Below, in pieces: positions 42,872-51,657 of a stretch of DNA of 64,000 bases. Numbering within the stretch: the first letter of the stretch is position 1; the number at the start of each line of letters is the position of its first letter. Origin of the DNA: Chryseobacterium sp. G0162 (lineage in GTDB: Bacteria; Bacteroidota; Bacteroidia; Flavobacteriales; Weeksellaceae); the NCBI RefSeq assembly GCF_003815715.1, contig NZ_CP033922.1, forward strand, positions 4,264,001-4,328,000, given 5' to 3'. Position numbers and translations under genes: made by a program. Below the pieces are notes generated by a model. That model ran no database searches. It was given only the letters and a program-made list of their open reading frames with translations, and had not been told where the DNA came from.

Positions 42872-45349
42872 TTAAACTTTTTTTAAAACTTCTAGAGTAC
42901 TGAAAAAACATATATCAGATTTTCCTTTATTAAGTTCATCTTTTAGTTCTCGTCCAGGATGAATAAAGTTTCTATAAACTCTTGATAAGTTTGTCAAATG
43001 AAAGAAATCTTTCCCAAAATAATTGTTTTCCTCAATAAAAGAAATTAAATCATGGAGAGTACAATCATAAATATTTCTATTGATTGTTCTTCCACTTTGA
43101 GAATACGTAACATTTCTTATTTTTTTTCTTTCTAAATAAAAGGTTAATATTAACTCAACAAAAGATCCAGATAATACAACTGTAGATTTTATATTTCCTA
43201 CTAGATAGTTTAAAACTAGTTCATCAAAATCTCTAAAAACTAATTCCTTATATTTTTTATTGAATTTAGATATTTTATCTTTTAAAATAAAATACTCAAT
43301 TTCATCTAACCTTGACATGTTTAATTTGGCAAAGCCATCAATCCATTTTATTGGAATATCTTTTTCATAAATCAATTGTCTTTGTTTGATTAATTCTTCT
43401 TGTATATAAGGATTTATTCTATAAATAGGAATATTATAATTATCAAAATTATTAGTAGGTAAAATATAATTTTTGGAAATCCAAATTTCTTTTAGCTTTA
43501 AAGCATTTACAATGTTAGTTTTTATTAGAGATGGAAAATATTCATTTTGTATAGGAATTTTTCCATCTCTAAAATCTTCTTCTTTTTTTATGTTATTTAG
43601 AAAATTATTTAATGAGTCTAAACTGAAATAATCTTCATTTTTAATTAATAACAACGACTTTTTGAATGAATTATTGGTGTAATCTTCATTGCTCTTTTCT
43701 TTTGAAAGTTTTTCAAAAACTTTTTTAGTGTTTTTTAAATTTCGTTCATATAACTCTTTATTCCCAGCTATTTTTATTGCTTCTTCATACATTTGGACAG
43801 CTTTTTCAACATACAAAATATCTGTCTTATTACTATAAATGTTAGCTAAGTTATTTAATATAGCTCCTGTTTTTTTACTCTTATAAAGATATTCATATAT
43901 TTCCTGAGCTTCTTGTATTTTATTAATTTCATTATAAGAATATGCAATTTCAAACCATTTATCCGCTTCATTTAATTGGTGATAATTGAAATTATCTTTC
44001 AAACTAATTATTTGTGAGTATCTTTTGTTAGTAAACAATGTATCAATAATAGATGATAAATAAGAAGGATCAAAACTTGTTTTAAATTTTTGGTATTCTT
44101 CTAAATCATATAAAAGTAATTGAAGGTTTTCATCATTGAATATAATTTGCTCAATATAGGTTTCTCCTAGTTTTTCGTATAAAATATCAAATGTATAATT
44201 ATCATTAGATAAAATTTCTCGTAATAAATTATGCTGGCTATCAGAATCTTGATTATGGAGTTGCAAGATGTACTGCAACCAAGAAACTTTAGTTTTAAAG
44301 TCTAAATTTTTACTCTTGGTTTTTAATTGTGTTAGAAGAGATATATTTTTTCTTTCATACAATTCTACTTCGGTGTCAGTATAAGTATTATCTAAAGTGA
44401 ATATAAACTCAAACTCAAGATAGTTTAAATTTTCAGGTAAAAATGTAAGAGAATTAATGAAATTTATTATTTCTGAATTTCTTTTTAAATATCCTAAACT
44501 TGCAATAATACCAAATGCACATACCCAGAAGTTGTGATTGGTATATTCGGTGTTAAGATTATTATCAATAATTATATCAAAAGATTTTTTTAAATAATTA
44601 TAAGCAGATAACCAATCTTTTTTCTTATAATATATTTTACCCAAACTATAATTTAAACCAATTAAAACATAATTTGCATCTCCTTCGTAATTTTTTAATG
44701 CAATTTCACAATTTGTAAGAGAGTTATTGAATTCAGAATCTTCATAGTACATTTTTGAGAGTTGGTAATGAAGAATAGGATACTTGTAAACTTCACAGTT
44801 TTTCTGCAAAAAAATATATGCTTCTTTTCTTTTATTTATTTGAATTAAACTTTTAGAATATTCAATAAGAAACTCCGCATCATTTTCAAATTTCTCTATA
44901 GATTTTTTAAGAATATGACATTTCCTATAATAATCTTTTCTAGAGAGATAAATCAATTTTTGAACAGTTTCTCGAGGATAATTTTCATATTCAAAAGATC
45001 TCTCATAATTATAAATTGATTTTTCATAATCATAAATTTGATTATTTTTTTTTGTCTTAGTATCCCAGTCCCAATCATATTCAGTTCCATATATTTCCCC
45101 AAGCCAATAATAGACTAAACCAAGCACCTTTTTTTCTGTGTCTTTTTCTAAAACGTTTTCAAAGCAATTCACGGCTTCTTTATATTGCTTCCCAGTATGT
45201 CTTATTATGCCTAGAATATAATATCCAGTAAATTTATTAGGAAATTTTTCAATTATTTCATTGCAGATTTTTTCAACTTTTTTGTAATCATTATTATCAT
45301 AAAAACCCCAAGCTTTATTCCTTAATTCTTCAAATATATTTTCATTCAT
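42872..45349 (-). CDS. TPR-repeat protein with C-terminal HEPN-like domain
   Basis: The protein has 825 residues. Tetratricopeptide repeats run through most of residues 1-560 (for example YYILGIIRHTGKQYKEAVNCFENVL, LNNLANIYSNKTD..VEKAVQMYEEAIKIAG; each a 34-residue helix pair). From about 690 the pattern changes to LVGNIKSTVVLSGSFVELIL, then LHDLISFIEENNYFG, then RVYRNFIHPGREL at 790-802. R790 and H797 give R-x6-H and the YRN-IHPG form is characteristic of DUF4145-like HEPN domains. TPR-HEPN fusions fit sensors of conflict systems, but no activity is proven. Middle gene of the AT-rich block. Confidence 0.8.
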   Translation of the reverse strand: MNENIFEELRNKAWGFYDNNDYKKVEKICNEIIEKFPNKFTGYYILGIIRHTGKQYKEAVNCFENVLEKDTEKKVLGLVYYWLGEIYGTEYDWDWDTKTKKNNQIYDYEKSIYNYERSFEYENYPRETVQKLIYLSRKDYYRKCHILKKSIEKFENDAEFLIEYSKSLIQINKRKEAYIFLQKNCEVYKYPILHYQLSKMYYEDSEFNNSLTNCEIALKNYEGDANYVLIGLNYSLGKIYYKKKDWLSAYNYLKKSFDIIIDNNLNTEYTNHNFWVCAFGIIASLGYLKRNSEIINFINSLTFLPENLNYLEFEFIFTLDNTYTDTEVELYERKNISLLTQLKTKSKNLDFKTKVSWLQYILQLHNQDSDSQHNLLREILSNDNYTFDILYEKLGETYIEQIIFNDENLQLLLYDLEEYQKFKTSFDPSYLSSIIDTLFTNKRYSQIISLKDNFNYHQLNEADKWFEIAYSYNEINKIQEAQEIYEYLYKSKKTGAILNNLANIYSNKTDILYVEKAVQMYEEAIKIAGNKELYERNLKNTKKVFEKLSKEKSNEDYTNNSFKKSLLLIKNEDYFSLDSLNNFLNNIKKEEDFRDGKIPIQNEYFPSLIKTNIVNALKLKEIWISKNYILPTNNFDNYNIPIYRINPYIQEELIKQRQLIYEKDIPIKWIDGFAKLNMSRLDEIEYFILKDKISKFNKKYKELVFRDFDELVLNYLVGNIKSTVVLSGSFVELILTFYLERKKIRNVTYSQSGRTINRNIYDCTLHDLISFIEENNYFGKDFFHLTNLSRVYRNFIHPGRELKDELNKGKSDICFFSTLEVLKKV

Positions 45350-45428
45350 GATATTTAATTTTTATCAAAAATAATTATTATATATGCAATGTATTTGCGC
45401 AATTGTCTAGGTTTTCTTGTAAAAAAAA

Positions 45429-46433
45429 TTAATTTGGTTTATACCATAAATAAAGATTATGTTCAATCTTTATTCTTTGTAAATCATTTTTAATTTTGGT
45501 TAATTGTGCTGTATCATAAATTGGGTAAAATGATTGAATTCTATTTATTTGAACATTTCCTTTTCCTTTTATTTGTTTATATCTTTTTTGAACCCATAAT
45601 TGATATGTAATACCCTCATATTCAAAAATAATATTGTCTGTTTTATTTATATCAATTAAATGTTCATTATCTATTTTAGTCAATATATTTTTTAGATCTA
45701 AGTGTAATTCTTTAGGTAAAAAGTTTTTATAATGATACGTTTTTGCTTTATTGCCTTTTATTGGTTCTGCATAATGCCTACTTGTAATGTGAATTAAAGA
45801 ATAAGAAGTAAATTCGATTATTGAACCAGAAAAATTTATTTCAAAGTCTTCTGGATTATAATTTTCCATTACTGACTTAGCCAAATGATAAATAAATTTT
45901 GATTGAAGGATGATTTTATCTTTCTGTAATCTATAACGATCTTGATTAGCCTTAATTTTTCTTACCCAATTAGGTATTTTTATTTCAAGAGTTTTCAAAT
46001 CTTGTCTTGTTTCTGTTGAAAGTTCTTGTAAAATTTGATCTTTATGATTCGTAATTTGAATTTCTTTAAGCCAATTATCAGATATATTTTGTAACTTTTT
46101 CATATCTTTAAGCTGTTCGTCCATTTCAACTTTTACAATTTTTCCTCTTTTGGCTTTAAAAAAAGGGCCTGCCAAATCATTGTGGAAATATGTTAAATAA
46201 AGCTCATGGAAGATAAAATCATTACAAAATTTAAAATTTTCAGGCTCACCGTCATCAGGGTTATATGATAATTTTATTGATAAACATAAAAATTCTTTTT
46301 CCCTCTCTAGTAAGTTCTCTCCTTTTTCTGCTCTATTTTTTAAGTCTTCAAATATTTTTCTGGTTCTAACTTGTTCTTCAGGTGAATCATCTTTAAAGTC
46401 AAGTTCCTCAATAGTATATCTTTTTTTTGCCAT
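45429..46433 (-). CDS. Unrecognised protein, first gene of AT-rich block
   Basis: The protein has 334 residues, no signal or membrane segment. The first 190 residues are charged and helical. The segment EFTSYSLIHITSRHYAEPIKG, then a strand-rich end (NIIFEYEGITYQLWVQKRYKQI, RIQSFYPIY) recalls the order of a small barnase/EndoU/RelE-type nuclease fold with His near the start and a final SFYP strand. This resemblance is weak and from memory only. The next gene follows after 79 bases, and the upstream side faces the HTH regulator. Function unknown. Confidence 0.6.
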   Translation of the reverse strand: MAKKRYTIEELDFKDDSPEEQVRTRKIFEDLKNRAEKGENLLEREKEFLCLSIKLSYNPDDGEPENFKFCNDFIFHELYLTYFHNDLAGPFFKAKRGKIVKVEMDEQLKDMKKLQNISDNWLKEIQITNHKDQILQELSTETRQDLKTLEIKIPNWVRKIKANQDRYRLQKDKIILQSKFIYHLAKSVMENYNPEDFEINFSGSIIEFTSYSLIHITSRHYAEPIKGNKAKTYHYKNFLPKELHLDLKNILTKIDNEHLIDINKTDNIIFEYEGITYQLWVQKRYKQIKGKGNVQINRIQSFYPIYDTAQLTKIKNDLQRIKIEHNLYLWYKPN

Positions 46434-46610
46434 ATAATATAAAAATTATCACTTATTATCAAATATATAGAATATATTGAAATAAAGTTTTACGGCTTCC
46501 CGTAAATACCAAAAATAAACACCATTTTAAAATCTTGAATCAGTATTTTTATGGAATTTCTTAAAGATTTCGAAAATTTTGTCACAAAAAAATCCCAACT
46601 CTCGTCAGGA

Positions 46611-46844
46611 TTATTCATTTATAAGTTTAAAGAAATCAGATAAACTAATTTTTCTTGCTTCACATATTTTAAAAAGTGTTTCAACTGGTATTCTGTAAGT
46701 TTCTTCACTTTTAATTTTTCTAATTGTACTTTCTTCTACACCATGATTTTTGGCAAAAGAATTTTGTGACTTGCCTTCTTGAAGCCAAGGTATCAACCAT
46801 TTTTTTGTAATGTATGAACAAATTTTCTCGTTTATATCTGTCAT
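46611..46844 (-). CDS. Small HTH (XRE-like) regulator
   Basis: I use the ATG at 46844, giving 77 residues MTDINEKICSYITKK...; the frame stays open to 47060 but that part overlaps the divergent gene and has no domain sense. The core KSQNSFAKNHGVEESTIRKIKSEETYRIPVETLFKICEARKISLSDFF is a helix-turn-helix of the XRE/Cro type. A perfect 24-bp palindrome lies 29 bases upstream of its start, a likely operator. It lies 178 bases beyond the first gene of the AT-rich block, which is on the same strand, so the block may be regulated by it or only adjacent. Confidence 0.82.
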   Translation of the reverse strand: MTDINEKICSYITKKWLIPWLQEGKSQNSFAKNHGVEESTIRKIKSEETYRIPVETLFKICEARKISLSDFFKLINE

Positions 46845-46873
46845 AAAACAAATGAAATAATTAAATAATAAAA

Positions 46874-46897
46874 AATTACGGTCGATCGACCGTAATT
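46874..46897. promoter_or_regulatory. Perfect 24-bp palindrome, probable operator
   Basis: AATTACGGTCGA followed by its exact reverse complement TCGACCGTAATT. It sits between the HTH regulator start (46844, minus) and the divergent gene start (46936, plus). A GC-rich core in such an AT-rich stretch is striking. It probably binds the HTH protein and could control both directions. Confidence 0.75.
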
Positions 46898-46935
46898 GAA
46901 TTTCTTTTATTACATTTATAAAAAAATACAACTTC

Positions 46936-47481
46936 ATGAAAAAGATAAAAACACATTTCGATACCCACTTTCGGGCAGATAACAAGCACTCCGGGCTACA
47001 GCTGATAGAAACTTTCTTCCACTTCAATGAGCTGGATGATTCCAAAGAAATGCTCAGCAACTTAGTAAATTATGCGGTAAAGAGAAATAGCTGGATCCAT
47101 GAAGATCCGGCGGTGATCTTCCGGTTTCATCAGTCGATGAGGTCGTTGATCCGGGCAGGATATCTCATGATGCTAAAGGAAAGAAAATGGATTGTAGATA
47201 CTCAACCAGAAAAGATTTCCCCGTGGCTTCTTGGCTTGCTTTCGGAGAAGGAATACCGGAATCCGCTGCTGGTTTTCAAAAAAGCATTCAGAGCATACAC
47301 CCTCAAAGAATTTGATTATTTTATGTCCGGAATCGTCTATTTCTCCATGGGTGTCTATGAAAATCTACCGGAAAGGAATATCGTGATGCCCTACATTCAT
47401 ACCGTTAAAATGCTGGATGCTGCACACCTTATTGTTCAAAGAAAAAGAGAAAAGAGAATGGCTGACACTCATTCAGGATAA
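46936..47481 (+). CDS. Unrecognised protein divergent from the HTH regulator
   Basis: The protein has 181 residues, soluble and helical (FDTHFRADNKHSGLQLIETFFHFNELDDSKEMLSNLVNYAVKR...). Unlike the AT-rich block it has normal base use for the window. It shares the palindrome-bearing intergenic region with the HTH gene, so it may be under its control. I do not recognise the family. Confidence 0.7.
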   Translation: MKKIKTHFDTHFRADNKHSGLQLIETFFHFNELDDSKEMLSNLVNYAVKRNSWIHEDPAVIFRFHQSMRSLIRAGYLMMLKERKWIVDTQPEKISPWLLGLLSEKEYRNPLLVFKKAFRAYTLKEFDYFMSGIVYFSMGVYENLPERNIVMPYIHTVKMLDAAHLIVQRKREKRMADTHSG

Positions 47482-47529
47482 GAGGGTTGTGTGTAAATTA
47501 TTGATTCAGATTGTTAATGTATTGATGAT

Positions 47530-49399
47530 GTTTTTTAGACGCAAAGATTTAGTTTTATTATGCATATTTTCAGGGAGCAAAGAACAGAATCAACTTTGTT
47601 GATTCGTCGAAGTGTGCTGATATACATACCGCTTCATCAGCGACAAAGTCGCATCACTTTGCCTCCTTACAATAAGGCGGAATTACTCATATACTTTGCG
47701 CTTAATCTTTTCATCAAAAAATAATTCCAAGTATGATCTATAATTATAATAATGTGCTGATGGTGTTTTTTCTGACGCAAAGTTTTTATTTTTGAAACTG
47801 TTGATGGTAAGGAAGCAAAGAACAGAATCAACTTTGTTGATTCGTCGAAGTGTGCGGATAATCATACAACTTCATCAGCGACAAAGTTGCACCACTTTGC
47901 CTCCTTACAATAAGGCGGAATTATCCATAGACTTTGCGTTTAATCTTTTCATCAAAAAATAATTCCAAGTATGATCTATAATTATAATAATGTGCTGATG
48001 GTATTTTTTCTGACGCAAAGTTTTCATTTTTGAAACTGTTGATGGTAAGGGAGCAAAGGATAGCATCAACTTTGTTGATTCGTCGAAGTGTGCGGATAAC
48101 CATACCGCTTCATCAGCGACAAAGTCGCACCACTTTGTCTCCTTACAATAAGGCGAAATTACTCATATACTTTGCGTTTAATCTTTTAATCAAAAAATAA
48201 TTCCAAGTATGATCTATAATTATAATAATATGCTGATGGTATTTTTTCTGACGCAAAGTTTTCATTTTTGAAACTGTTGATGGTAAGGGAGCAAAGGATA
48301 GCATCAACTTTGTTGATTCGTCGAAGTGTGCGGATAACCATACCGCTTCATCAGCGACAAAGTTGCACCACTTTGCCTCCTTACAATAAGGCGAAATTAC
48401 TCATATACTTTGCGTTTAATCTTTTCATCAAAAAATAATTCCAAGTATGATCTATAATTATAATAATGTGCTGATGGTGTTTTTTCTGACGCAAAGTTTT
48501 CATTTTTGAAACTGTTGATGGTAAGGGAGCAAAGAACAGAATCAACTTTGTTGATTCGTCGAAGTGTGCGGATAAACATACAACTTCATCAGCGACAAAG
48601 TTGCACCACTTTGCCTCCTTACAATAAGGCGGAATTACTCATATACTTTGCGTTTAATCTTTTCATCAAAAAATAATTCCAAGTATGATCTATAATTATA
48701 ATAATGTGCTGATGGTATTTTTTCTGACGCAAAGTTTTCATTTTTGAAACTGTTGATGGTAAGGGAGCAAAGAACAGAATCAACTTTGTTGATTCGTCGA
48801 AGTGTGCGGATAGCCATACAACTTCATCAGCGACAAAGTCGCACCACTTTGCCTCCTTACAATAAGGCGAAATTACTCATATACTTTGCGTTTAATCTTT
48901 TCATCAAAAAATAATTCCAAGTATGATCTATAATTATAATAATGTGCTGATGGTATTTTTTCTGACGCAAAGTTTTTATTTTTGAAACTGTTGATGGTAA
49001 GGGAGCAAAGGATAGGATCAACTTTGTTGATTCGTCGAAGTGTGCTGATATACATACCGTTTCATCAGCGACAAAGTCGCACCACTTTGCCTCCTTACAA
49101 TAAGGCGGAATTACTCATATACTTTGCGTTTAATCTTTTAATCAAAAAATAATTCCAAGTATGATCTATAATTATAATAATGGCTGATGGTATTTTTTCT
49201 GACGCAACGTTTTTATTTTTGAAACTGTTGATGGTAAGGGAGCAAAGAACAGAATCAACTTTGTTGATTCGTCGAAGTGTGCTGATAAACATACAACTTC
49301 ATCAGCGACAAAGTCGCACCACTTTACCTCCTTACAATAAGGCGAAATTACTCATATACTTTGCGTTTAATCTTTTAATCAAAAAATAATTCCAAGTAT
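47530..49399. repeat. Tandem array 2, eight units of 238 bp
   Basis: The landmark GACGCAA occurs at 47538, 47774, 48012, 48250, 48488, 48726, 48964 and 49201, so the period is 236-238 bp. Units are nearly identical except the first. Each contains the inverted repeat ATCAAC-TTT-GTTGAT, a TTCATCAGCGACAAAG segment, a CGTTTAATC-TTTT-ATCAAAAAATAATTCC stretch and ATAATTATAATAATG. The reverse complement of the first array (33352-34410) matches this unit. Six units carry a 60-codon minus-strand ORF (for example 47683-47865 and 47921-48103), which I regard as incidental. The array fills the gap 47482-49410. Confidence 0.93.
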
Positions 49400-49501
49400 G
49401 ATCTCCAGCTGAGCAAAGTTTCCTGAATTTGAGCTTATAAAGTCACCAGGTTATTTCTTTTAAACTTGCTCCAAAGTCAGGAGACTTCGGAGAGCGAGAT
49501 C
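49400..49501 (+). repeat. Nested-hairpin element, copy i
   Basis: GCAAAGTTTCCTGAATTTGAGC, spacer, then GCTCCAAAGTCAGGAGACTT and CGGAGAGC (the left hairpin is decayed, the right one good). Its ends GATCTC (49400-49405) and GAGATC (49496-49501) pair. It abuts the second array, as copy a abuts the first. Confidence 0.75.
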
Positions 49502-49535
49502 CATGAATGTACCATACACTTTATATATAAATAAA

Positions 49536-49560
49536 AATGCCCCTTTTTCAGGGGCATTAT
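49536..49560. terminator. Terminator of the 405-residue protein gene
   Basis: AATGCCCCT (49536-49544) and AGGGGCATT (49550-49558) pair perfectly over TTTTC, just beyond the minus-strand stop at 49562. Confidence 0.88.
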
Positions 49561-49561
49561 A

Positions 49562-50779
49562 TTATGGTGCTTTTACTTGTTCTATCTTGATGAATATTTT
49601 AGTAAGATTGGGTTGGGAATTGCCTGAAGTGGGAGCTCCTGCCATAATGGTTGCGGTATAAGCTGTTTTTGAAGAAGGATTACTGTCTATCCAGGTATAT
49701 CTTCTATGCTCAGGTCCGCCACTGGACCCATCTATAATTCCTATATTCCCCCAGTAAGCGTTACCCATTGCTCCTGTGCCTTGAGGATACCAAGTGGCTG
49801 ATGAATCTGCCATACCGCCCCATACTCCTGAAGTAATATTGGTTGTTGTTACCGCTGAACCAATATAACCACCATATTCCGTATTATAATTCCAATACAG
49901 ATTAACGGTAGTCCCTGTATTATTGTACAATTGTACATTAGGATTGGCAAGGGTGGTACCACTTGTGGTATCAAATATTACCCTGATCGAATACTTACCA
50001 TCCGGGGTAGTAAGAGGGAAAGTATAAGCCTGTTTCCCATTGGCGTCGGTTGTTAGGGTAGAATATCCCATCACAGCGACAGATGAAATGTCTGCACGGC
50101 TCGTATTTCCCACAGTAGCATTACAGTTTTGTGCTGCTGTTAAGAAAGGAACGGTAGTGCTGGTCATAGGAATAGTCATATCATTAGCAGTGGTAGGCGT
50201 TCCACTCACTGAAAATACCAATTCGCCATCACCAAACTCTAAAGTTCCGGGTCTTAGCTGGAAAGTTAATCCGTTTACTGTAAAAGGAGCTCCTGAATTA
50301 TATGAGCCTCCGTTTCCCTGGTTATAGGTAACTCTCAGGTTTCCATTGAAAGGAGTACCGGGAGCATACGTAGAAGGATTTAAGTAAGCGGTAGTACATT
50401 GTAATGCGGAAATCGCCGGAGAGATGGTATTGGTTGCCTGTGTAAGTCTTTGCCATACCGCTCCGTCAAAATAATAATAACCCATAGCAGTAACATTGAT
50501 ACGTTGTCCGGCATTATCTCCACCAGTAACATCCGTAATATAAATTAATGCTCCTCTCTGATCGCTGCTGTAGGTACCCGTATTGGCGGTAAGCTCAGCT
50601 CTTGTAAGCCTCGGAGCCTGCAATCCGAATATTTGTGTGTTATCCGTAATCACTCCTGAACCGTCTCTTTTAGCAGATACATCCATGGTTGTTTTTGGTA
50701 AAGCGGTATTGATACCTACTTGGGCGAATGAGAATCCAGCAATAAGAATGGCACTGAATTGTGTAAATTTTGTTTTCAT
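49562..50779 (-). CDS. Secreted VGINT-family surface protein, 405 residues
   Basis: The signal peptide MKTKFTQFSAILIAGFSFAQ is followed by VGINTALPKTTMDVSAK, FGLQAPRLTRAELTANT, YSSDQRGALIYITD, GYYYFDGAVWQRLT, the module shared with 16747 and 40763. The remaining 290 residues are Thr/Ser/Gly-rich beta sequence with two cysteines (LQCTTAYLNP and AAQNCNATVG). Extracellular or surface-bound; role unknown. The gene abuts the nested-hairpin element and the second array. Confidence 0.82.
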   Translation of the reverse strand: MKTKFTQFSAILIAGFSFAQVGINTALPKTTMDVSAKRDGSGVITDNTQIFGLQAPRLTRAELTANTGTYSSDQRGALIYITDVTGGDNAGQRINVTAMGYYYFDGAVWQRLTQATNTISPAISALQCTTAYLNPSTYAPGTPFNGNLRVTYNQGNGGSYNSGAPFTVNGLTFQLRPGTLEFGDGELVFSVSGTPTTANDMTIPMTSTTVPFLTAAQNCNATVGNTSRADISSVAVMGYSTLTTDANGKQAYTFPLTTPDGKYSIRVIFDTTSGTTLANPNVQLYNNTGTTVNLYWNYNTEYGGYIGSAVTTTNITSGVWGGMADSSATWYPQGTGAMGNAYWGNIGIIDGSSGGPEHRRYTWIDSNPSSKTAYTATIMAGAPTSGNSQPNLTKIFIKIEQVKAP

Positions 50780-51165
50780 ATTAAGGTGTTATTTAGGTAG
50801 GTTAAATATAGCTTTTTTTTTAATGATAAAATAAAAAAACACCTTTATAATTAAATAAAATTAATTAATTCGTAATATTCTATTAAAATATAGGGATTTT
50901 GAATGGACTTGTAATGTTTTTAATTTCAATATTTTTATGTTTGATGAAAATTATTGATATCAAATTCTATTTCTCTAAAATAAGATGGTTTTTAAATGTA
51001 TAGATATTAGTACTCATTCTTTATTTCCATAGGTTGTGTTATCGTTAAATATAAATGGTGATAAGTAAATCTGATATTGACGATTGAGTTTTACGTTCTT
51101 TCTTTTAATGCAAAAATCAGATCAAATAATTAAAAAATAGCATTTTTCTGCATTATTCTACACGC

Positions 51166-51173
51166 TAATTTTG
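51166..51173 (+). promoter_or_regulatory. Probable -7 element of the GNAT operon
   Basis: TAATTTTG matches TAnnTTTG and lies 19 bases before the TTG start at 51193. No clear TTTG -33 box is seen. The rest of the gap 50780-51192 shows nothing I can name. Confidence 0.4.
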
Positions 51174-51192
51174 CTGCAATAAACGGATTGGT

Positions 51193-51654
51193 TTGAATAC
51201 AAATATTATTATCAGAAAAGCAGTAGCATCAGACAGTGAAAAACTTTGGGTTTTGATGGAGCAATTGGCGGTTTTCGAAAATTATATGGACAGCTTTGAA
51301 ATTACCCCTGAAATTGTGAAAGAATCCGGTTTTCAAAAAACTCCGCCGGACTTTTATTGTTTGGTTGCAGAGAATGAAGATCAGATGGCAGGAATGCTGG
51401 TGTATTATTTTCTTCCTTACACGGCGCAAAACAAACCTGCCATATATATGAAAGAGCTTTATGTAGAAGAAAAGTATCGCGGTCAGAAAATTGGGGAACA
51501 GCTGATGAATGCTTTGAAAATGGAGGCTGTAAAAAACAATTGCTCTCAAATAAAATGGACCGTTGCCCCTTGGAACAAATCCGGGCAAAAATTCTATGAA
51601 CGCCTTGGAGCAAAAGAAAATAAAGATTGGTTGAATTACGAATGGACAGTATAG
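51193..51654 (+). CDS. GNAT family N-acetyltransferase
   Basis: The protein has 153 residues starting at a TTG (51193); the first in-frame ATG would cut the first strand IIIRKAVASD, so TTG is preferred. Motif A: LYVEEKYRGQKIGEQLMNALK, with R-G-Q-K-I-G. Motif B: WNKSGQKFYERLGAKE. The sequence MKELYVEEKYRGQKIG and WTVAPWNKSGQKFYERLG fit the diamine/thialysine acetyltransferase branch (SSAT2-like). The next gene starts three bases after the stop. Confidence 0.85.
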   Translation: MNTNIIIRKAVASDSEKLWVLMEQLAVFENYMDSFEITPEIVKESGFQKTPPDFYCLVAENEDQMAGMLVYYFLPYTAQNKPAIYMKELYVEEKYRGQKIGEQLMNALKMEAVKNNCSQIKWTVAPWNKSGQKFYERLGAKENKDWLNYEWTV

Positions 51655-51657
51655 AAA

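Noticed and set aside
42213..46897. Prophage or integrative element
   Set aside because: No integrase, structural phage gene or att-like direct repeats could be seen at the edges.
46845..47060. Upstream extension of the HTH regulator
   Set aside because: This part overlaps the divergent gene and crosses the palindrome; the ATG at 46844 gives a complete domain.
47683..49055. Six 60-codon minus-strand ORFs as a gene family
   Set aside because: Units are near-identical DNA, one unit is stopped early and another frameshifted, and no start signals are seen. More likely incidental.
47530..49399. CRISPR array
   Set aside because: The whole 238-bp unit is repeated; there are no short identical repeats separated by unique spacers, and no cas genes.
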